From Arcobacteraceae bacterium (lineage in GTDB: Bacteria > Campylobacterota > Campylobacteria > Campylobacterales > Arcobacteraceae), in contig JAIOSF010000031.1 in the NCBI GenBank assembly GCA_021107755.1, forward strand, positions 17,589 through 81,588: a DNA stretch of 64,000 nt, read 5' to 3'. The position numbers and the translations under genes were made by a program. Of this stretch, positions 8,470-18,518 are shown piece after piece. The notes beneath the pieces were generated by a model. The model saw only the letters and a list, made by a program, of their open reading frames with translations. It searched no databases and had not been told where the DNA came from. How positions within the stretch are numbered: position 1 is the stretch's first letter; each line of letters starts with the position of its first letter.

Positions 8470-9564
8470 TTATCTTCGTTTTCCACTTGCAAAGTCTATA
8501 ATATATTGAGCAATATCATCAAGATGACATACCTCTTTAACTGCACCTGCTTTTATAGCTTGTTGGGGCATACCAAAAACTACACAACTCTCTTCATTTT
8601 GAGCAATAGTATAGGCACCATTATCATGTAAATTTTTCATAGCAATTGTACCATCATCTCCCATACCTGTCATCATAACCGCCATAGCACCACCACCTGC
8701 ACTATTATTTAAACTTCTAAACATCACATCAACACTTGGTTTATGTCGACTTACTCTTGTAACATCTAATAAACTTCCTATATAATTTGAACCTTTTTTG
8801 TTAATTACTAAATGCATATTACCAGGAGCAAGATATGCGTGACCTTTTTGAAGAATCACTTCCCCTTGAACTTCAGATACAATTACATCAGAGTGATCAT
8901 TTAATCTTTGTGCAAACGAATTTGAAAACCCGTATGGTATATGTTGAGTAATAACAATAGGAGGAAGGTTAGATGGGAGATTTTTAAACACCTTTAGTAA
9001 TGACTCAACTCCCCCTGTTGAGGAGCCTATACCAATAATTTTTGCTCCTGGCATTAATGCTGGGTTATTTTTAATTACTTTGTCTGGATGTACTTTTTCT
9101 TCAACCAAACTATCTGTGATATTTGCTTTTTTTACTTGTTGCTCTATTGGTTTAATGGGTCTTGGTTTTTTTAGAGTATATTTCTTAAGTAAAAATGTAA
9201 GATTAAGTAATGTCTCTTTAATTCTCTCATTAAAAGAACTCATAGATTCCCCAAGTGCCGGTTTAGAAACAAATCCCACTGCACCATCATCAAAAATATC
9301 ATTTCCTCTAACACTTTCACCTGAAATAACAACTGCTGGCATAGGGTGTAATCTCATTAAATTTCTTAAAAAAGTTACACCATCCATTTTTGGCATATTA
9401 ATATCTATAGTAACCAAATCCGGTTCTAATTGCTTAATTTTATCTCTTGCTTCAAAAGCATCAGCTGCTGTATCAACAACGGCAAAATCTTCAATAGAGT
9501 TAATAAAGTCACTAATAACCTTTCTCATAGAGATAGAATCATCAATCACAAGTACAGTATACAT
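8470..9564 (-). CDS. cheB: Chemotaxis protein-glutamate methylesterase CheB
   Basis: Removes methyl groups from chemoreceptor glutamates, and may deamidate glutamines, to reset signalling. An N-terminal receiver domain has phospho-acceptor Asp54 in TIDINMPKMDG. A linker (about 125-170) precedes the methylesterase domain, with catalytic Ser in IGIGSSTGG (about 180), His in TQHIPYG (about 206) and Asp in MTGMGDDG (about 300). The length of 364 is typical. Many epsilon species have a CheB without the receiver, so the full-length form marks this as a distinct Che system. It is placed directly after cheD. Confidence 0.95.
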   Translation of the reverse strand: MYTVLVIDDSISMRKVISDFINSIEDFAVVDTAADAFEARDKIKQLEPDLVTIDINMPKMDGVTFLRNLMRLHPMPAVVISGESVRGNDIFDDGAVGFVSKPALGESMSSFNERIKETLLNLTFLLKKYTLKKPRPIKPIEQQVKKANITDSLVEEKVHPDKVIKNNPALMPGAKIIGIGSSTGGVESLLKVFKNLPSNLPPIVITQHIPYGFSNSFAQRLNDHSDVIVSEVQGEVILQKGHAYLAPGNMHLVINKKGSNYIGSLLDVTRVSRHKPSVDVMFRSLNNSAGGGAMAVMMTGMGDDGTIAMKNLHDNGAYTIAQNEESCVVFGMPQQAIKAGAVKEVCHLDDIAQYIIDFASGKRR

Positions 9565-9584
9565 AATATTTTACCTCCATCTCA

Positions 9585-10262
9585 TTAGAAGAATTCCATT
9601 TCCATTGTATCATTAGACTTTGCATCTTCACTAAAAATTCCTGTTCCACTAATATATTCAGCAGTTGCAGGTTGTCTAACAGAAATTTCTTTTTGAAGTT
9701 TTCTCTCTTCAGCGATAACCTCATTTGATGTATTTTTATTATCAACATTTTTAATAAAGGTTTCAAACCTATCACCCATAAGAATTACCCTTCCTGCATT
9801 TCCTCTGGTATGATCAGATATAATTCTAAATCCTTCAGACTGACAAAAAGTATGTGCAAATTCAACATTTCTATGCCCTATACTTTTCCCTAAAGATGGC
9901 ATATTCATAATATCAGCACCACCAGATATCTTTGCAGCCATATTTGCCTTACTACACCCTAATTTATACATCTCATTAAGCATAGCCTCAACAGAATAAA
10001 GTCCATATTTCATATCTTCATTAGAGTTTTCTGTCGCAGGAAGTAAAAAATGGTTCATACCTTTAATTTGCTTTACTTTATCATAAAACATAATAGCAAC
10101 ACAAGAACCAAGTAAAGTTTTGAAAGCAACATTTTCACTATCTGCAACAACTGCAAATTCACCACCAATAATTGTATGTGTAGGCATCCCTTTTACTACT
10201 TGTGATATTCTACTATTTGAAATCTTTTCTATTGATCCATCTTTATGACCAAGAGTAATCAT
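9585..10262 (-). CDS. cheD: Chemoreceptor glutamine deamidase CheD
   Basis: Deamidates specific receptor glutamines to glutamates and can interact with CheC-type phosphatases. The catalytic Cys54 (TLLGSCVA) and His71 (GMNHFLLP) match the family, as does the ISGGADIM segment. At 225 residues it is longer than classical CheD (about 160). An extra N-terminal stretch and a C-terminal tail of about 50 residues, ending in acidic and aromatic residues, have no recognised fold. The start overlaps the cheR stop by an ATGA, indicating translational coupling. No cheC is visible in the window. Confidence 0.93.
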   Translation of the reverse strand: MITLGHKDGSIEKISNSRISQVVKGMPTHTIIGGEFAVVADSENVAFKTLLGSCVAIMFYDKVKQIKGMNHFLLPATENSNEDMKYGLYSVEAMLNEMYKLGCSKANMAAKISGGADIMNMPSLGKSIGHRNVEFAHTFCQSEGFRIISDHTRGNAGRVILMGDRFETFIKNVDNKNTSNEVIAEERKLQKEISVRQPATAEYISGTGIFSEDAKSNDTMEMEFF

Positions 10263-11089
10263 CCTATATCCTTAACTTTAACAAAAATATTTTGTCCAAC
10301 TCTTTTTGTATAATTAATTAAATCATGAGGATTTTCAGAATGTCCTATATAAAGAGTCCCCCCTATTTTAAGTGTTCTGAAAAGTTTTTGTAATATTTTA
10401 TTTTGGTCCTCAATTGAAAAATAAATTAATACATTTCGACAAAAAACCACATCAAACTGATGTGTTTCAAAAGGATAAACAGTATCATTTAAATTCATCT
10501 GCCCAAAAGTAATCATATTTTTTAAATCATCATTTACTTTAATAAGTATCTCATCACCTGCCAAATTCTTTTGAATTCGTCTCTTAAAATATTTTTGAGG
10601 TTTTATCCAATCAGGGAACTCTTTTGAACTTTTTTGAAACCTATATATTCCATTTGCAGCTGTTTGTAAAACATCTGTATCTATATCTGTAGCTACAATT
10701 GAAGCTTTCATAGTACTACTAAACTCTCTCACTGTCATAGCCATTGAATATGGCTCTTCACCTGTTGAAGCAGCGGAACAATACATTTTAATCTCTTTAT
10801 TTAACTTCTCGAACTCTGGTAAAACTCGTGTTTTTAAATCTTCAAAATGAAAATCTTCTCTAAAAAAATGAGTTTTATTTGTTGTAAATGTATTAATAAA
10901 TTCTTTTGTAAATTCACCATCTTCAATTCTTTGAAGAAGTTCACCTATATCACCAGTATATTTAGTATTTCTTTTAAGCTTGTCCAATCTATTAGCAATC
11001 ATAACCTCTTTATTCTCAGTTAGGGTAATCCCTGTAAGAGAATAAAGTATAGATTTTACTTTATCATACAATTGTTGTGTATTTGACAT
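10259..11089 (-). CDS. cheR: Chemotaxis protein methyltransferase CheR
   Basis: Methylates receptor glutamates with S-adenosylmethionine for adaptation. A helical N-terminal domain (1-70) contains the TNKTHFFR motif at 70-77. The SAM-binding domain has SAASTGEEPYSMAM around 105-118 and the FCRNVLIYF motif. The length of 276 is normal, and no TPR or pentapeptide-binding extension is seen. It lies 6 nt after cheA and overlaps cheD, so it forms the adaptation module together with cheD and cheB. Confidence 0.96.
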   Translation of the reverse strand: MSNTQQLYDKVKSILYSLTGITLTENKEVMIANRLDKLKRNTKYTGDIGELLQRIEDGEFTKEFINTFTTNKTHFFREDFHFEDLKTRVLPEFEKLNKEIKMYCSAASTGEEPYSMAMTVREFSSTMKASIVATDIDTDVLQTAANGIYRFQKSSKEFPDWIKPQKYFKRRIQKNLAGDEILIKVNDDLKNMITFGQMNLNDTVYPFETHQFDVVFCRNVLIYFSIEDQNKILQKLFRTLKIGGTLYIGHSENPHDLINYTKRVGQNIFVKVKDIG

Positions 11090-11095
11090 TAGATT

Positions 11096-13093
11096 CTATG
11101 ATGCAACTAGATTTTTTTTACGAGGTTCCCTATGATCTGCGTGTGATAATTCTGATTTTTTTTGTGCTTCAATTATACCCATAACATCAAGAATTAAACC
11201 AATGCTTCCATCTCCTCTAACAGTAGCAGCTCCGATACCTTCAACACTTCTAAAGTTTTTATCAAGTGGTTTTACAACAACTTGATGTTGATGTAAAAAT
11301 TCATCAATAAACATAGCTATTTTAGTTGTACCTGATTTTACAACAATTAACATACCCTCTTCAAGTTTCGTATGTTGCGGTTCAATGTCAAATAATTGAT
11401 GTAATCTTACAACTGGTATAAACTCTTCTCTTAACATTAATAAATCTTGTGTACCATCACCAATTCTCTTAATCATCTCAGATGTTGGCTGTAATGACTC
11501 TACAATTGCACTTAGTGGTAAAATGTATTTTACATTACCAACAGCAATGTCAAGTCCATCAAGAATAGCAAGTGTTAATGGTAACATAATAGTAATTGTT
11601 GTACCAGTACCTATCTCTGTATCAAGATTAATAACACCACCTAATTTAGTAATATTTGTTTTAACAACATCCATACCAACACCACGACCTGAAATGTCTG
11701 TTACTGCTTCAGCCGTACTCACCCCTGCTCCAAATATAAGCATCGCTTTTTCATTATCAGTCATTGAAGCTAATTGTTGCTCATCAATAAGACCATTTTC
11801 AAGTGATTTTTGAGCAACTTTATCTGCTGGTATCCCTTTTCCATCATCTTTTATAGTAATAATCATTTGACCATTTGCTTGTTCAGCAGAGATAAGAATA
11901 GTACCTGTTTCAGTTTTTCCAGCGGCAACTCTATCCTCTGGCATCTCAATACCATGATCAAGCGAGTTTCTAATAATATGCATTAAAGGATCTGTAAGAC
12001 CTTCAATCATTGCCTTATCAATCTCAACACTATCACCTTCATGTTTAAACTCAATTTTCTTTTTAAGTTTTTTAGATATATCTCTAACTACTTTAGGAAA
12101 TTTTGAATAGATAGATTCCATTGGTACCATACGGATACTCATAATTGAATCTTGCATATCTCGAATATGTCTTTCCAGTAATTCAAGTCTTTCTAGCACG
12201 GAGTTTCTTACTTTACTCTCTCTAATTGTAGTACTATATTGAGTTAACATAGCATTTGTAATAACTAAATCCCCAACATTATTCATCAGTAAATCAATTT
12301 TATCTAGATTAACTCTAATTGTACTTGCTGCTGCTTTTTTAGAAGGTTCATCTTTCTCTACTGCTTTTGCTTTCACAGGAGCTACTTTAGGTGTTTCTTG
12401 CACAGCTGTAGCTATCTCTTTTGGTGCTGCCACCTCTTCTAATTTTGCAACTGTTTCAATTTTAGATTCTGGTGTTATTTTTTCAGCTTCATCAAAAAAA
12501 CCAAAGTTTTCTTCACTGCTTATACTCTCGACATCTTCTGTAACTGATGCCTCTTCACCGAAGAATCCCCAAGATTCATTTGAAGAAGAACTTTTAACTA
12601 CTTCTTGTTCAACTTGAGGTGTAGTTGATGTTGTAGCATCTTCTTTAGTTGACACTGTAGCCTGAGGTGCTTCAGAAGGTGCACCTCCTCCATTCATATA
12701 CGCACGAATAGTTCCTAAAAGTTCTGTAGTCATTTCAGTAAATTTATCTCTATCCATCTCCCCATCACATTCCATTTGAAGAATCTCTTTCATAACATCA
12801 AGACCATCAATCAATGTACCAGCCATTTCAGGTATAAATTCAATCTGATGATTTCTAAGTTTATCCATCATGTTTTCAACATCATGTGTAAACTCAGCAA
12901 AGAAAGCTAGCTCAACAGAAGCACCACTTCCTTTTAGAGTATGTACATCCCTAAATAATTGTCCCATCTCTTCATCTGTTAAACTACCATTATTTTCCGC
13001 TTCTAATAAAACGTTGTCTGCTGACTCAAAAAGCTCTTCCGCTTCCTCAACAAACATATCTCTATACATTGATATATCAAATCCAGACATCAT
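11096..13093 (-). CDS. cheA: Chemotaxis histidine kinase CheA
   Basis: Receptor-coupled kinase that phosphorylates CheY-like and CheB regulators. The Hpt domain has its phospho-His in FRDVHTLKGSG (His51). A long acidic linker (about 130-255) contains a repeated aromatic motif, WGFFGEE and FGFFDEA. Dimerisation, HATPase (NSLDHGIE N-box, DDGKGIP and GRGVGMDVV G-boxes) and CheW-like domains follow, ending near 640. A P2 docking domain is not obvious and the linker repeats may replace it. The length of 665 is normal. No cheW lies nearby, so the scaffold must be encoded elsewhere. It follows the cheY-like gene by 17 nt. Confidence 0.96.
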   Translation of the reverse strand: MMSGFDISMYRDMFVEEAEELFESADNVLLEAENNGSLTDEEMGQLFRDVHTLKGSGASVELAFFAEFTHDVENMMDKLRNHQIEFIPEMAGTLIDGLDVMKEILQMECDGEMDRDKFTEMTTELLGTIRAYMNGGGAPSEAPQATVSTKEDATTSTTPQVEQEVVKSSSSNESWGFFGEEASVTEDVESISSEENFGFFDEAEKITPESKIETVAKLEEVAAPKEIATAVQETPKVAPVKAKAVEKDEPSKKAAASTIRVNLDKIDLLMNNVGDLVITNAMLTQYSTTIRESKVRNSVLERLELLERHIRDMQDSIMSIRMVPMESIYSKFPKVVRDISKKLKKKIEFKHEGDSVEIDKAMIEGLTDPLMHIIRNSLDHGIEMPEDRVAAGKTETGTILISAEQANGQMIITIKDDGKGIPADKVAQKSLENGLIDEQQLASMTDNEKAMLIFGAGVSTAEAVTDISGRGVGMDVVKTNITKLGGVINLDTEIGTGTTITIMLPLTLAILDGLDIAVGNVKYILPLSAIVESLQPTSEMIKRIGDGTQDLLMLREEFIPVVRLHQLFDIEPQHTKLEEGMLIVVKSGTTKIAMFIDEFLHQHQVVVKPLDKNFRSVEGIGAATVRGDGSIGLILDVMGIIEAQKKSELSHADHREPRKKNLVAS

Positions 13094-13110
13094 TACACCT
13101 TTTTAATTTA

Positions 13111-13479
13111 TTATTTTTTAGTTAAAACTATATTAACAGCTTTTAACAATTGATCAGGAACAAATGGCTTTACAATCCAACCTGTAGCACCAGCAGCTTT
13201 ACCTTTAGTTTTCATCTCATCACTTCTTTCAGTTGTAAGAACTAAAATTGGTGTTTTAGAATACTGACTTAATTTTCGAAGTTCTCCTACAAATGTTAAT
13301 CCATCCATATTTGGCATGTTTATATCAGTAATAATCAAATCATACTGAGTACTATTTGCCTTCTCTAAACCATCAACACCATCCACAGCTTCAACAACAT
13401 CATTGTATCCGCCCTCGTTTAGTGCATATGATAGCATATCTCTTAACATAGTAGAATCATCTACAATCAATAATTTCAT
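13111..13479 (-). CDS. cheY: CheY-like single-domain response regulator
   Basis: A stand-alone receiver domain of 122 residues. Acidic pocket Asp7/Asp8, phospho-acceptor Asp52 in TDINMPNMDG, switch Thr near 82 (LTTERSDEM) and Lys near 104 (IVKPFVPD) are all present. It is the first gene of the leftward che operon and is presumably phosphorylated by the adjacent CheA. Whether it binds the flagellar motor or acts as a phosphate sink or on the diguanylate cyclase cannot be told from sequence. Confidence 0.92.
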   Translation of the reverse strand: MKLLIVDDSTMLRDMLSYALNEGGYNDVVEAVDGVDGLEKANSTQYDLIITDINMPNMDGLTFVGELRKLSQYSKTPILVLTTERSDEMKTKGKAAGATGWIVKPFVPDQLLKAVNIVLTKK

Positions 13480-13562
13480 TTTATTCCCTTCAAATGAATT
13501 TAAAATAATCTCTATAATAACAACTATAACTAAACTTAGTTTAAACTAATCTAAAAAATCCC

Positions 13563-15743
13563 TTAAAAATTGGTTGCGATAAGCTCTATTCTATCTTTAG
13601 AAACTTTCAAAACCTTTACACTTATAGTGTCATTTTCATTTAATACATCTTTAACATTATTCACACGCTTTTTTGATATTTTTGATATATGTAAAAGCCC
13701 TTCTCCACCCTTAGGAAGTTCAACAAAAGCTCCAAAATCAGCAATTCTTACAACTTTTCCATCTAATACATCATCAACTTTATAGATATTTTCGAAGTTT
13801 ATAACTTCTTTTTTTTGAAAAGACTTTGCATTTGAAGATATATTTTTAACTTGTTCTACAGCCCCTAATATATTATCTTTATTGTCACCTGTAATTTTAA
13901 CTGCACCACTAGCTTTATCTAAGTCTATTGATACTCCCCATTTTTCAATAATTTCTCTAATAACTGAACCTGCTTTCCCGATAACAGCTAAAACTTTTGT
14001 TGGATCAATATTAAATTGTTCAATTAATGGTAATGCATCACTTGGAACGATATCTTGTACAGCATCTTCCATTAAAGTTAAGATATGTACTCTACCCTCT
14101 TTTGCTTGTTCTAATGCTTCTTTTAAAACTTCTAATGAGATACCACCAAGTTTAATATCCATCTGTAGTGCTGTAATACCATTTGTTGTCCCTGTAACTT
14201 TAAAATCCATATCACCATCATGATCTTCAAGTCCCATAATATCAGTTAGAATTGCATATTTATCATCTTTAAACACACCGCCCATAGCAACACCTGCTAC
14301 TAGTGAAGATATAGGAATACCAGCTGCTTTAAGAGCAATTGAACCACCACAAACAGTTGCCATTGACGAACTTCCATTTGATTCAAAAATTTCTGAAACT
14401 AATCTAATAGTATCTGTATAGTCTTTATCTATTGAGGATTCTAATGCTCTTTTTGCAAGATTTCCATGTCCTAATTCTCTTCTACTAACACCAAATATAG
14501 GTTTTGCTTCACCAACACTAAATCCAGGAAAATTGTAATGCACCATAAAATTTTCATTTTTTGTATCTTTACTTGTAAGTATTTCATACATTTGAGCATC
14601 TTTATTATTTCCTAAAGTTGCAACAACTAAAGCTTGTGTTTCACCTCTGGTAAATAAACAACTGCTGTGAGTTGATGGTAAAATATTTGTTTCTATCGTA
14701 ATATTTCGAACATCTCTTAAACCTCGGCCATCAGCTCTAAGGTTTTCTTCTATAATCATATCTCTTACAATATCTTTTTTTACTATTTCAACAGCTTCTC
14801 TAACATCTTTTAGCTCTATTGAATACTCAACACAATAATTATCAGTAGATATTTTTTTAGATATATCATCTAATCCACTAAATCTCTCTTTTTTTGCCAT
14901 AACTTTTATAGCATCTTTTATACTTTCAATGTAATTGTCTCGTACATGACTCAATAATAAATCTGTAATATTCATCTGTAATAATTCAACAGACTGTGAC
15001 TCTTTTTTTGCAAAGTCAAAACTCTTTTCATATGTTTTGTTAGTATTTATAATAATATCTGAAGATATTCTGATAGCTTTAACAAGTTCATCCTCACTAA
15101 TATCATTTATATTATGAATCTTTGTAAAACTTTCTATGTCAACCTCTACCATCTCTTGAGATGAGATAGCCTTCATCTCTATCATTAATAATTCATTTGA
15201 AGTTCCAGCAACATATAAGTCTAATGTAGATTCTTCCATTTGAGTTAAAGATGGATTGACAATAAACTCTCCATCAATTTTTCCTATTCTTGTTGCACAT
15301 ACAGATCTTTCAACTGGTATATCAGATGTAAATAAAGCAGCAGAAGCAGCATTCAATGCCATTACTTGTAAATCAGCATCTGTATCTACACTTAAAACCA
15401 TTACTGTAATAGTAGTAGGATACACATATCCTTTTGGAAAAAGTGGACGAAGACTTCTATCTATAATACGAGAAGTTAAAGTTTCAAAATCATTTGGTTT
15501 TCCTTCTCTTTTGATAAATCCACCAGCAAACTTTGCTGCTGCATAAGTTTTTTCTATATACTGAACAGTCAATGGTGTAAAATCTTCACTTACAGGATTA
15601 TCAAACTCTGATACTACTGTTGCCATTAAAACAGTATTTCCAACTTTATATAAAACAGAACCATTACTTTGTTTTGCTACTTTATCAAACTCAAAAACCT
15701 CTTTTATATTATTTATCTCTAATTCACATACGGTTGACATCAT
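13563..15743 (-). CDS. pnp: Polyribonucleotide nucleotidyltransferase (PNPase)
   Basis: Phosphorolytic 3'-5' exoribonuclease central to mRNA turnover in the cytoplasm. Two RNase PH domains are present (about 10-230 and 320-545; FTRGETQALVVATLG in the second) with a helical domain between. A KH domain (about 560-620, VIGKAGSVIREI) and a C-terminal S1 domain (about 645-722, VRIADFGAFVELPKGGEGLLHIS) follow. The length of 726 is normal. It overlaps the preceding phosphoribosyltransferase gene by about 20 bp, so the two are translationally linked. Confidence 0.97.
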   Translation of the reverse strand: MMSTVCELEINNIKEVFEFDKVAKQSNGSVLYKVGNTVLMATVVSEFDNPVSEDFTPLTVQYIEKTYAAAKFAGGFIKREGKPNDFETLTSRIIDRSLRPLFPKGYVYPTTITVMVLSVDTDADLQVMALNAASAALFTSDIPVERSVCATRIGKIDGEFIVNPSLTQMEESTLDLYVAGTSNELLMIEMKAISSQEMVEVDIESFTKIHNINDISEDELVKAIRISSDIIINTNKTYEKSFDFAKKESQSVELLQMNITDLLLSHVRDNYIESIKDAIKVMAKKERFSGLDDISKKISTDNYCVEYSIELKDVREAVEIVKKDIVRDMIIEENLRADGRGLRDVRNITIETNILPSTHSSCLFTRGETQALVVATLGNNKDAQMYEILTSKDTKNENFMVHYNFPGFSVGEAKPIFGVSRRELGHGNLAKRALESSIDKDYTDTIRLVSEIFESNGSSSMATVCGGSIALKAAGIPISSLVAGVAMGGVFKDDKYAILTDIMGLEDHDGDMDFKVTGTTNGITALQMDIKLGGISLEVLKEALEQAKEGRVHILTLMEDAVQDIVPSDALPLIEQFNIDPTKVLAVIGKAGSVIREIIEKWGVSIDLDKASGAVKITGDNKDNILGAVEQVKNISSNAKSFQKKEVINFENIYKVDDVLDGKVVRIADFGAFVELPKGGEGLLHISKISKKRVNNVKDVLNENDTISVKVLKVSKDRIELIATNF

Positions 15744-16404
15744 TTTCCTTTTTATAATTATCTTTTAATTTTTCTATATCTTCTAATTCTATTTGTTCTA
15801 ATTTTTCATAATAAAAATCAATTGAAACAAAATGTGCAGGTGCCTGAACGAAATACAAATCATCCGCAATTGTTTCTATATCATTAATTGTAACTTCAGG
15901 TAAAACTGGAACTGCAACACAAATTGATTTTGCTTGCTTGCTAATAACAGACTTAATACAAGCCATCATTGTAAGCCCTGTATTTAAACCCTCGTCAACT
16001 AATAAAACATTACTGTTAGCTAAGTCTATTATATCTAAACCATCTCTATACTTAGCTTTATAATCTTGTATATCAGTTAAGTACATATCTTTAGACTCAT
16101 CATAAATATTTTCTAAATCCAATGAAAATGATTTCAATAATTCTTCATGAACAACAATATCTTGTGTTTCCGTTATAATTGCTATTTCACACTCATTATT
16201 ATTTTTTGTAAATATTTTTTTTGTAAATAGATAATCGAATTTTGCATTCAATTTTTTCGCTAAATCTAATGCGATTGGTACTCCACCAGCAGAGATAGCT
16301 AGTATAATCCATTGTTCTTTTTTCATATCCTCTGTAGGTAAAACACTATAAAGCATTTTTGTTGCTTCTATTCTATCAGAAAAAATAATATTGTCTATTT
16401 TCAA
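15724..16404 (-). CDS. Phosphoribosyltransferase-family protein
   Basis: Type I phosphoribosyltransferase fold. The PRPP-binding loop is recognisable as VLLVDEGLNTGLT near residues 132-144, and an AISAGGVPIALDLAKKL segment near the N-terminus fits the family. In Campylobacterota such a protein commonly sits beside pnp and lptD. Its substrate is unknown; a purine or a regulatory role would be a guess. The 3' end overlaps pnp. The C-terminal tail is rich in Lys and Glu. Confidence 0.8.
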   Translation of the reverse strand: MKIDNIIFSDRIEATKMLYSVLPTEDMKKEQWIILAISAGGVPIALDLAKKLNAKFDYLFTKKIFTKNNNECEIAIITETQDIVVHEELLKSFSLDLENIYDESKDMYLTDIQDYKAKYRDGLDIIDLANSNVLLVDEGLNTGLTMMACIKSVISKQAKSICVAVPVLPEVTINDIETIADDLYFVQAPAHFVSIDFYYEKLEQIELEDIEKLKDNYKKENDVNRM

Positions 16405-16409
16405 AATAA

Positions 16410-18518
16410 TTACCTTTGCTTCAATTTGTAGTTTTGTCTTAAATCAAATAGTTGCTTAAGATTAAACTCCACATAAACTACATCCTGTCTTGTAACACTT
16501 CCATCTGTTGTATTTGTAGCAACTAACGAATTGACATATTTTAAATTTAAAGCCCAACATTTTTTATCTATACCAAAAATATATTGTTTTTTTCTACTAA
16601 TATCTTGAATCATATCGTACTCTTCCATATAAGAGATATTATAATATTTATAAAAATTAAAGCCCAACGAGTAAGTAATATATTCATCTTTTAAAAATGT
16701 CGTTTCATCTTTTTTATAACTATGATAAAGTTTCAAAAAACTATTTTCATAATTTAAATTTAAATTAGATACTGATGAAATGATATCTTTTAAATCATAA
16801 TTATAAAATAATCTATTAGCAATAGAACCGTATTGGAAATAGATTCGTAAATCGTTCTCTAAATTCCCTTTTTCATATTTTTTTGTTAAGTCATTATAAG
16901 AATATACTTGATTCACTTTATGTGTAACAATTGGATGTATTGTTTCTTTATCATAAAAAGATTGTGAAAGTCCAAAAGATATAGTCTCTTTGGTTCCTGA
17001 AACTGGGAATATTGATAAAAGATCATTTTGAGCATTACCTACTAAATCTGGATCATAAATAGTTCCCTCTTTTTTAAAAACATTGGGTTTAGTATAAGTT
17101 CCTGAAAAATTGAGTGCATGTATAAAACTATCATAAGGTTTAACTAAATCTGTATAAACTGAAACAATATGATTTGTTGCAGCATAATTAACACTATCAT
17201 ATATATCATTATCATTTGTATAATCAATATTTGTATAATTTACTTGCTCACTTAATGATATATTTAAATAATCATCGAAAAGTGTAAAGTTATAACTTAT
17301 TGGAATATATACCTCCGTTGTATTAGCACCTATCCCAATTTTTCTAGTATCCCTAGTGACTTTTGTATCTAATGAATAAGACAATTTATCAAATAATAAA
17401 TTATCCGAATATTTATGTAAATTAACGGCTGGAAGAGTTTGCATTACAGCATCATTGTTATCTAAAGACAAATCATCATAATACTTCATCTCCAAATCAC
17501 CATAATATTGATTTGTATTATAGTAATATTTTATTTTAGATTCTAAAAACTTATCAGTATAGTCACTCTTATCATTATCATATATTGTATCTAAATAATC
17601 AACATCATTCATACTTACTAAATCAACGAGTAAGCCATCTGTAGAAGTTTTATTATCAGAAAATAGATTTGTTCGTCTATAGTTTAAACTTGAACCAAAA
17701 TGTTTATTGTTAACAAGGTTATTTTCATTTTGATAATCATCATTTTCTTCAAATATTCCTGTTTCAAGTTGTAAATATGAATAAGCTGAATCTTTATAAC
17801 GGTAATTAAAAGAAATACCTTGTCCTCTATCTGTTCTTATTTGTGGTACAACTTCTATATCATAATTAGGTTGTGGAGCATAGTATATAGGTTGTGCATA
17901 TATAAATCCCTCATCCTTTGAAATCCCAATAGTAGGTGATAGTAAACCTGTTCGTCTTGTTTTATCTGTTGAGAAGCCAAAGTATGGCGTATATATTACT
18001 GGAGTTTTATTTATATATAAGGTTGTATTATAAGTATTAATCCATTTCTCTTCAGTATCATAATCACCCTTTGAAAAACTAACACTCCATGCTGGATCAA
18101 CACAATCACAACTTGATAATGTTGAATTATTTAGATTATAAGTTGATTTTGTCGAATTTGTATCAGATGAGTTAAACCATAATTGACTTTGATTATCTAG
18201 CATTAACATCGGTTTTATATTCTTTAATTCTTTATTAATATCTATAAAAAGATATTCAGAAAAACTCACATGTTGATTATTTTTTATTAAGTTTACATCC
18301 TCAAACAATTCAATAGTTGCAGCTGTTTTATCATAAATCAACTTTTTAGAGGTTATATAATAACTTTGTGAAAACACAACAACATCCCCAGTTGCAGTAA
18401 TAATATTATCTTTTGTATTAAGGTTTTTAGCAATTATTTGAAGGTTTTCATCTGTAAATTCTGCTGCATTTACAGATATGTATAAAAGAAGAATATAATA
18501 TATAAAAAATTTACGCAT
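16410..18518 (-). CDS. lptD: LPS-assembly outer membrane protein LptD
   Basis: Outer-membrane beta-barrel that inserts lipopolysaccharide into the outer leaflet together with the lipoprotein LptE. A signal peptide is visible at 1-18 (ending VNAA). An OstA/LptA-like jellyroll (about 25-115; ATGDVVVFSQSYYITSKKLIYD) is followed by the conserved Cys pair region with STLSSCDCVDPAWSVS and TPYFGFSTDKTRRTGLLSP. A large C-terminal barrel of alternating Tyr/Asn-rich strands completes it. The length of 702 is typical for epsilon LptD. It overlaps the RDD gene by 8 bp. Confidence 0.93.
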   Translation of the reverse strand: MRKFFIYYILLLYISVNAAEFTDENLQIIAKNLNTKDNIITATGDVVVFSQSYYITSKKLIYDKTAATIELFEDVNLIKNNQHVSFSEYLFIDINKELKNIKPMLMLDNQSQLWFNSSDTNSTKSTYNLNNSTLSSCDCVDPAWSVSFSKGDYDTEEKWINTYNTTLYINKTPVIYTPYFGFSTDKTRRTGLLSPTIGISKDEGFIYAQPIYYAPQPNYDIEVVPQIRTDRGQGISFNYRYKDSAYSYLQLETGIFEENDDYQNENNLVNNKHFGSSLNYRRTNLFSDNKTSTDGLLVDLVSMNDVDYLDTIYDNDKSDYTDKFLESKIKYYYNTNQYYGDLEMKYYDDLSLDNNDAVMQTLPAVNLHKYSDNLLFDKLSYSLDTKVTRDTRKIGIGANTTEVYIPISYNFTLFDDYLNISLSEQVNYTNIDYTNDNDIYDSVNYAATNHIVSVYTDLVKPYDSFIHALNFSGTYTKPNVFKKEGTIYDPDLVGNAQNDLLSIFPVSGTKETISFGLSQSFYDKETIHPIVTHKVNQVYSYNDLTKKYEKGNLENDLRIYFQYGSIANRLFYNYDLKDIISSVSNLNLNYENSFLKLYHSYKKDETTFLKDEYITYSLGFNFYKYYNISYMEEYDMIQDISRKKQYIFGIDKKCWALNLKYVNSLVATNTTDGSVTRQDVVYVEFNLKQLFDLRQNYKLKQR

